From assembly GCA_937948705.1 (NCBI GenBank), contig CALECF010000134.1, positions 1-8,758 of the forward strand: 8,758 nt of DNA. The letters are read 5' to 3'. Positions 4,619 to 8,758 of this stretch are shown here, one piece after another; position 1 is the stretch's first letter; each line of letters opens with the position of its first letter. The notes under the pieces are model-generated. The model saw only the letters and a list, made by a program, of their open reading frames with translations. It was not told the DNA's origin and searched no databases. Origin of the DNA: an uncultured Anaerosolibacter sp. (GTDB lineage: Bacteria; Bacillota_A; Clostridia; Peptostreptococcales; Thermotaleaceae). Position numbers and translations under genes: made by a program.

Positions 4619-6061
4619 ATGTCACTAAGTAGAGAAACCATTATACAGGATTTAAGATCTATCTTGCCAGAGGAGAGAATTATTACAGATGCGGAAGTCC
4701 TAAAGAAAAGCAGTGTGGATCGCTTTAGAAAATACGAGGATATTTGTGAGGTATACACACAACCAGCTCCTGCTGCTGTAGTAAAGGTTAAAAGTGCTGA
4801 AGAAGTTTCTGAAATGTTAAAGTATCTCAATAAAAACAAATTGAATGCAGTGGCAAGAACTGGAGGTTCTGCAACGGAAGGTGGATTAGAAACCGTAGTA
4901 GAAAATTCTGTGGTGATTGATGGTTCAGAAATGAATGAAATAATTAACATTGATCCATATAATATGCTCGCAACTGCACAATGCGGCGTGTGCCTTGAAT
5001 ATCTCGAAAATATATTGCGGGAACAGGGATATACGACAGGACACTCTCCACAGTCCAAGCCCCTTGCTCAAATGGGCGGGTTAGTTGCCACCAGAAGTAT
5101 AGGTCAATTTTCAACATTGTATGGTGGAATCGAAGACATGGTAGTCGGTCTTGAAGCTGTTTTTCCCAATGGAGAGATTACAAGAATCAAGAATGTGCCA
5201 AGGCGTGCTGCGGGCCCAGATATCAGACATGTGATTATTGGGAATGAGGGTGCTCTTTGTTTTATCACAGAAGTTACAGTGAAAATTTTTAAATACATGC
5301 CTGAAAGCAATTTATTTTATGGATATACTCTGGATAACATGAAAACGGGCTTTGAAATTCTTCGTGAAGTCATGGTGGAAGGGTATAAACCTGCAGTGGC
5401 TCGTTTGTACGATCCAGAGGATGGGGCCTATCATTTTTCCCACTTTGCCGATGGGAAATGCGTTTTAATATTCGTGACAGAGGGGCCAAAAGCAATATCG
5501 GAAGCAACAGGAAAAGCTATTGAAGAGATTGTTGGAAAATACGAGGAATGTAAGGGCGTTGATATAAGATTAATTAAAAAATGGTTTGAACATTTAAACT
5601 GGGACACAAAAAAGGTTGCAGAAGAAAGGGTTGAAATAGCAGAAACACAAAATATAGGATTTACAACAGAAGTTTCAGGTAACTGGGATGTTATTAATGA
5701 AATTTATGAGGTTTGTTGCGAAAGAGTGCGAAATGAGATTCCAGACATCACGCTGATGGGAGGACATTCATCCCATAGCTATCTAAATGGAACCAATATG
5801 TACTTTGTCTATTACTACAATCTGGTGGATGTTAAACCGGAGGAAGAAATTACAAAATATCATTATCCAATCAACGAAATTATTATTGGTGAGACCTTAA
5901 GACTTGGAGGATCTATGGTGCATCATCATGGGGTTGGTAAACATAGAACAAAGTGGATTAGAGGAGAATATGATAGTTCCTACTATATACTGGAAACCTT
6001 GAAAAAAGCCTTTGATCCAGAGGGGATAATGAATGCAGGCACGATTATTCCTTTGGAATAA
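4619..6061 (+). CDS. ygcU: FAD-linked oxidase, AGPS-like (YgcU-like)
   Basis: A 480-aa flavoenzyme with an N-terminal FAD-binding PCMH domain (about 40-225) and a C-terminal FAD-oxidase_C domain. Seen: the FAD pyrophosphate loop RTGGSATEGG (80-89), the GGLVATRSIGQFSTLYGGIEDM segment, GPDIRHVIIGNEGALCFITE, and R262 in ARLYD. It also has MYFVYYYN (394-401) and the triple histidine H435-H437 in GGSMVHHHGVGKHR. These last blocks match alkyldihydroxyacetonephosphate synthase (AGPS), where the His triplet and a nearby Tyr are active-site parts. E. coli YgcU is the closest relative I recall, with near-identical N-terminus. The next two genes encode an electron-transfer flavoprotein, so a dehydrogenase passing electrons to Etf is likelier than ether-lipid synthesis. 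Start ATG has GTGAGG 10 nt upstream, a modest site. First gene of operon 2. The substrate, perhaps a phosphorylated polyol, is unknown. Confidence 0.9.
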   Translation: MSLSRETIIQDLRSILPEERIITDAEVLKKSSVDRFRKYEDICEVYTQPAPAAVVKVKSAEEVSEMLKYLNKNKLNAVARTGGSATEGGLETVVENSVVIDGSEMNEIINIDPYNMLATAQCGVCLEYLENILREQGYTTGHSPQSKPLAQMGGLVATRSIGQFSTLYGGIEDMVVGLEAVFPNGEITRIKNVPRRAAGPDIRHVIIGNEGALCFITEVTVKIFKYMPESNLFYGYTLDNMKTGFEILREVMVEGYKPAVARLYDPEDGAYHFSHFADGKCVLIFVTEGPKAISEATGKAIEEIVGKYEECKGVDIRLIKKWFEHLNWDTKKVAEERVEIAETQNIGFTTEVSGNWDVINEIYEVCCERVRNEIPDITLMGGHSSHSYLNGTNMYFVYYYNLVDVKPEEEITKYHYPINEIIIGETLRLGGSMVHHHGVGKHRTKWIRGEYDSSYYILETLKKAFDPEGIMNAGTIIPLE

Positions 6062-6077
6062 TTAGGTGGACCAGATG

Positions 6078-6899
6078 ATGAATATCTTAGTATGCTTCAA
6101 AGTTGTACCGGATTTAGATATGTTTAGCCCCAGTGATTGGGTTGTTGAAAATCACTGCAGGGTAGATACAAGTTTTGTAAAAAATATGCTGAACCCTTAT
6201 GATGAAAGTGCACTAGAATTGACATTAAAATTTAATGATGCTGCGAAGAAGGAGAACAGGACTTTAAATCTTACAGCATTAACGATTGGAGATAGTCGAT
6301 TGAATCGGGCTCTGAAAAATTTGTATGCTCTAAAATATGATAAAGCTGTAAGGGCTGATTGTGAAGAGGATATACGTTTTAATGCACCCTTTGTTTCACG
6401 AATAATTGCTAGCTATGTTGAAAATATTGAAAAGCAGCATATTATCCTGTTAGGCTGCCAAAGTGGTGAGGGAGATAATGGAAAGACCCCCCTTTTACTT
6501 GCAGAAAGGCTAGGCATACCCTGTATTTCTGGGGTAACACATATTGAATTTGCAGAGGAAGAAGACTGCGTGAAAATAACTTCTACTGTAGATGATTCTG
6601 TTGTGGAACAAATCTTGAAAGGCCCTCTGGTTTTAACCATTGGAAATGTTCAAAATTCGTACCTGCGTATTCCTACGCTGAAGGATAAAATGTCATCCAA
6701 AAACAAAGAAATTGAAGTAATCCATTTAAAGGACTTAGGATTAGAAAAAGAATGGATAGAAGTAGAGAATGATCTAGAGCTTGTAGATCTTTATTATGGA
6801 AAGGAAGAGCGTACATGCCAATTTGTCACTGGGAATAATGCTGTAGAAAAAGCACAAACCTTTTTTGAAAAATATTTAAAGGAAAGGTTGAACTTATGA
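6078..6899 (+). CDS. ygcR: Electron-transfer flavoprotein beta subunit (YgcR-like)
   Basis: A 273-aa EtfB. It starts MNILVCFKVVPD as the family does, has a nucleotide-binding fold, and carries GCQSGEGDNGKTP (126-138) at the place of the usual GKQAIDGDxxQVGP AMP/FAD loop, followed by LLLAERLGIPCIS. The loop is clearly divergent, but E. coli YgcR as I recall it is divergent in the same way (GCQSSEGQNGQTP). EtfB pairs with EtfA in the cytoplasm to carry electrons from flavin dehydrogenases. The start is set at ATG 6078 to agree with the family; ATG 6075 and GTG 6066 are in frame, and AGGTGG (6064-6069) serves either ATG. It follows the oxidase by 16 nt and overlaps the EtfA gene by 4 nt (ATGA), so translation is probably coupled. 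Whether it binds AMP or a second FAD cannot be told. Confidence 0.9.
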   Translation: MNILVCFKVVPDLDMFSPSDWVVENHCRVDTSFVKNMLNPYDESALELTLKFNDAAKKENRTLNLTALTIGDSRLNRALKNLYALKYDKAVRADCEEDIRFNAPFVSRIIASYVENIEKQHIILLGCQSGEGDNGKTPLLLAERLGIPCISGVTHIEFAEEEDCVKITSTVDDSVVEQILKGPLVLTIGNVQNSYLRIPTLKDKMSSKNKEIEVIHLKDLGLEKEWIEVENDLELVDLYYGKEERTCQFVTGNNAVEKAQTFFEKYLKERLNL

Positions 6900-7852
6900 A
6901 AACAGCTATCGTATTAAATGGATGCTCAACCTTATTCAAAGAACAAATAGAAGAATTAAATAGCTTTGCAAATCGTTTTTTGCAAGGGGATTTTCAGATC
7001 GAAGCCTGGATCTTAACCCATAATGAAATTAATAAAAAGGACATTCGTTTCATAAAGCAAGTAAATGATATAAGATTTATCAAAACAAAAACAACATATT
7101 TACCTGAAGACTTTTTAGATGTTATACAACCACTCTTCACAATTCACAAGCCTGAATTAATCGTCTTTGGAAGTGGGTTTTGGGGTGCAGCCTTATCCGT
7201 ACGCTTGGGGTATCGATTAAATGGATCCTCCTGTGTTGACGTAAAGAACTGCCAAATGAATGAGGGGAAATATTTCGTAGAAAAGTCAGTTTATGCCAAT
7301 AACCTAACAGCTAAATTTTTGATGAGAAGACCACCCTATTGCATATCTATCGCAAAAGGCTTTAGAGATGAAGTAGATACCGTAGAAGATTTGCCTGAAT
7401 TTGAAGTGATTCAAGAGGATATCAATAAAAGCTATCCCTGGGTAAGATCCTATAATATTCATTTAAAGGAAGCTTCAAGAGGGCTGAAAACCGCAAGAAT
7501 CGCTGTGGTGATTGGTAAAGGTGTGGAGAATAAAGGGAACATTAAGGGTTTAGAACAACTGGCGTGTCTTATGCATGGAGAGCTAGGTGCAAGTCGTCCA
7601 GTTGTGATGAGTGCATGGACAGAAATGGATAAGTTGATTGGCGCATCTGGTTCAATGATTGCTCCAGATGTGTGTATCGCCATTGGTATTTCAGGCGCTG
7701 CTGCTTTCACTGTAGGAATTGAAAATAGTAAGTGGATTGCTGCGATCAACAAAGATGAGAAGGCCCCTATTTTTAAAATGTCAGATGTGGCCATTGTAGG
7801 GGATTATAAGGAAATCATAGATGAATTGATTAAATTATTTTTAGAAAAGTAA
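6896..7852 (+). CDS. ygcQ: Electron-transfer flavoprotein alpha subunit (YgcQ-like)
   Basis: A 318-aa EtfA with a variable N-terminal domain and a conserved C-terminal FAD-binding domain (from about residue 200). Seen: VVIGKG near 202, GASRPVV (231-237), GASGSMIAPDVCIAIGISG (249-267), AAINKDEKAPIF and IVGD. Compared with human ETF-alpha, two FAD contacts differ: Thr266 is Ser251 (GASG for GQTG) and His286 is Phe271 (GAAAF for GAIQH). The constant offset of 15 supports the alignment. E. coli YgcQ shares this departure in part (GISG, GAAAL), so it marks a subgroup and not a broken gene. The ATG overlaps the EtfB stop, with GGAAAGG 8 nt upstream. It should form a heterodimer with the preceding subunit and accept electrons from one or both oxidases of the operon. 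Confidence 0.92.
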   Translation: MKTAIVLNGCSTLFKEQIEELNSFANRFLQGDFQIEAWILTHNEINKKDIRFIKQVNDIRFIKTKTTYLPEDFLDVIQPLFTIHKPELIVFGSGFWGAALSVRLGYRLNGSSCVDVKNCQMNEGKYFVEKSVYANNLTAKFLMRRPPYCISIAKGFRDEVDTVEDLPEFEVIQEDINKSYPWVRSYNIHLKEASRGLKTARIAVVIGKGVENKGNIKGLEQLACLMHGELGASRPVVMSAWTEMDKLIGASGSMIAPDVCIAIGISGAAAFTVGIENSKWIAAINKDEKAPIFKMSDVAIVGDYKEIIDELIKLFLEK

Positions 7853-7864
7853 GGTTGTGACAGG

Positions 7865-8758
7865 ATGACAATGGAAGAACTGATAAAACCATTTGAAGAT
7901 ACCTATGATGCGTATTTAGGGGACGAATCTAAAATGAAGGGAAAAGCAGTGAGTATTTCCTTTCCAGAAACAAAGGAAGATGTGATTAAAATCATTCGAT
8001 ATTTATCAGCCTCCGCAATTCCCATAACGATTCAAGGTGGTAAGACGGGTATTTGTGGTGGAGCTGTTCCCATGGCAGGTCATATTATGAACCTTGAAAA
8101 AATGAATAATATTATTGATTATCAAGAAGTAAATGGAAATCATTATATGACAGCTCAGCCAGGGATTACCCTAGAAGAATTGAAAAAACAGTTATATAAG
8201 ATGGGTTTATTTTGGCCGCCACAGCCGACTGAAACATCAGCGACGGTTGGAGGTGTGATCGCCACAAATGCACAGGGAATGGAACGATATTTATATGGAG
8301 AGACCCAGCAATATGTTGAGAAAATTTGCTATGTAGATCATCAAGGTCAACTGTTTACCTTGAAAAGGGGAGAAAGAACATTTAGTAACAATCAGTGCTT
8401 ATTACCTTGTGGAAAGGTGTTACTCCTACATACGAATGCATTAGGAATAGAAGATGATTATGATTTAATAGATGTTTTTATAGGAAGCGAAGGCATGCTG
8501 GGTGCCATCGTAGAGTGTACTTTAAGGGTAATGAGAAGACCCAAAGAAATCTGGGATATTGTTTTTTTCTTCCAGTCGCAAGAAGATCTTTTTCAGTTTG
8601 GAGAAAAGATCAAAAGCATTCATCCTAAAGAAGGAACCGCCGCTATTGCTGCAATTGAGTACATGGATAAAACTACCTTAAAGTATATACAAGAATTAAA
8701 GGAAGTAGCAACGAAGTTAAAAGATCTTCCAGATGTAGACGAAAATGTGGTTGGAATC
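7865..8758 (+). CDS. Second FAD-linked oxidase, GlcD/D-lactate dehydrogenase-like (3' partial)
   Basis: An open frame of 298 codons runs from ATG 7865 to the window edge without a stop. It is the N-terminal part of an FAD_binding_4/FAD-oxidase_C protein of normally about 460 aa. Seen: pyrophosphate loop GGKTGICGGA (58-67, like GAGTGLSGGA of GlcD), PTETSATVGGVIATNAQG (121-138), and GSEGMLGAIVECTLRVM (207-223), typical for glycolate and D-lactate type flavodehydrogenases. The C-terminal domain with the active site is mostly missing. It lies 12 nt after the EtfA gene, so it is the fourth gene of operon 2. The Shine-Dalgarno site is weak (AAGG 7851-7854); ATG 7871, two codons in, is an alternative start. 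It is a different subgroup from the AGPS-like oxidase and, from memory, is not part of the E. coli ygc set. It is a possible dehydrogenase partner for the Etf; the substrate is not predictable. Confidence 0.9.
   Translation, partial: MTMEELIKPFEDTYDAYLGDESKMKGKAVSISFPETKEDVIKIIRYLSASAIPITIQGGKTGICGGAVPMAGHIMNLEKMNNIIDYQEVNGNHYMTAQPGITLEELKKQLYKMGLFWPPQPTETSATVGGVIATNAQGMERYLYGETQQYVEKICYVDHQGQLFTLKRGERTFSNNQCLLPCGKVLLLHTNALGIEDDYDLIDVFIGSEGMLGAIVECTLRVMRRPKEIWDIVFFFQSQEDLFQFGEKIKSIHPKEGTAAIAAIEYMDKTTLKYIQELKEVATKLKDLPDVDENVVGI

Noticed and set aside
4549..5058. Leftward reading frame of 169 codons over the start of the AGPS-like oxidase gene.
   Set aside because: It opposes the conserved FAD-binding domain and would begin inside it; no ribosome binding site or known domain is seen.
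4619..6061. Calling the oxidase a true alkyl-DHAP synthase for plasmalogen synthesis.
   Set aside because: The motifs are shared, but the Etf, kinase, dehydrogenase and regulator context and the closer likeness to YgcU favour a catabolic dehydrogenase.
7459..7794. Leftward reading frame of 111 codons inside the EtfA gene.
   Set aside because: Antisense to the conserved FAD-binding domain; no independent support.
1..8758. Insertion sequences, CRISPR arrays, integrase or phage genes, and tRNA-linked integration.
   Set aside because: No transposase, spaced repeats or integrase are seen, and no repeat of the tRNA 3' end was noticed; the only long repeat is the pair of leader elements.

Overview
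The window is AT-rich, with Shine-Dalgarno sites of the GGAGG/AGGTGA type, near-consensus sigma-A promoters and U-tailed terminators. Together with the protein types this points to a low-GC Firmicute. I would guess an anaerobic Clostridia member (an Alkaliphilus-like genome is one guess), but no feature proves the genus.

Left part (1-1186), ordinary housekeeping. The 3' end of a family 1 encapsulin gene ends at a strong terminator. A convergent 65-aa DUF378 membrane protein follows. Then comes a stand-alone tRNA-Gly (anticodon CCC) with a perfect TTGACA-17-TATAAT promoter and its own terminator.

Right part (1187-8758), one regulated catabolic gene cluster. A GlpP-family antiterminator gene runs leftwards. 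Two rightward operons face away from it: (1) a KduD-like short-chain dehydrogenase and an FGGY carbohydrate kinase; (2) an AGPS-like FAD-linked oxidase, EtfB, EtfA and a second FAD-linked oxidase cut by the window edge. Five of these proteins plus the regulator match, by recall, the functionally unassigned Escherichia coli ygc cluster (YgcP regulator, YgcW, YgcE, YgcU, YgcR, YgcQ). The second oxidase is not part of that E. coli set as I remember it, and the E. coli transporters are not seen here.

The most interesting feature is a pair of nearly identical leader RNAs, one at the start of each operon. Each begins at the predicted transcription start (the same distance from each -10 box) and can fold in two exclusive ways: a 7-bp 5' hairpin, or a long hairpin followed by a U-run (an intrinsic terminator). 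With a GlpP-family protein encoded next door, this reads as an antitermination switch in which the protein, bound to a phosphorylated metabolite, favours the 5' hairpin and lets both operons be transcribed. By analogy with GlpP (ligand glycerol-3-phosphate, the product of the FGGY kinase GlpK), the ligand here is probably the product of the FGGY kinase in operon 1.

Proposed working of the cluster (inference): an unidentified polyol or sugar-like compound is oxidised or reduced by the dehydrogenase, phosphorylated by the kinase and oxidised by flavoenzyme(s) that pass electrons to the dedicated electron-transfer flavoprotein. The substrate cannot be told from the sequence.
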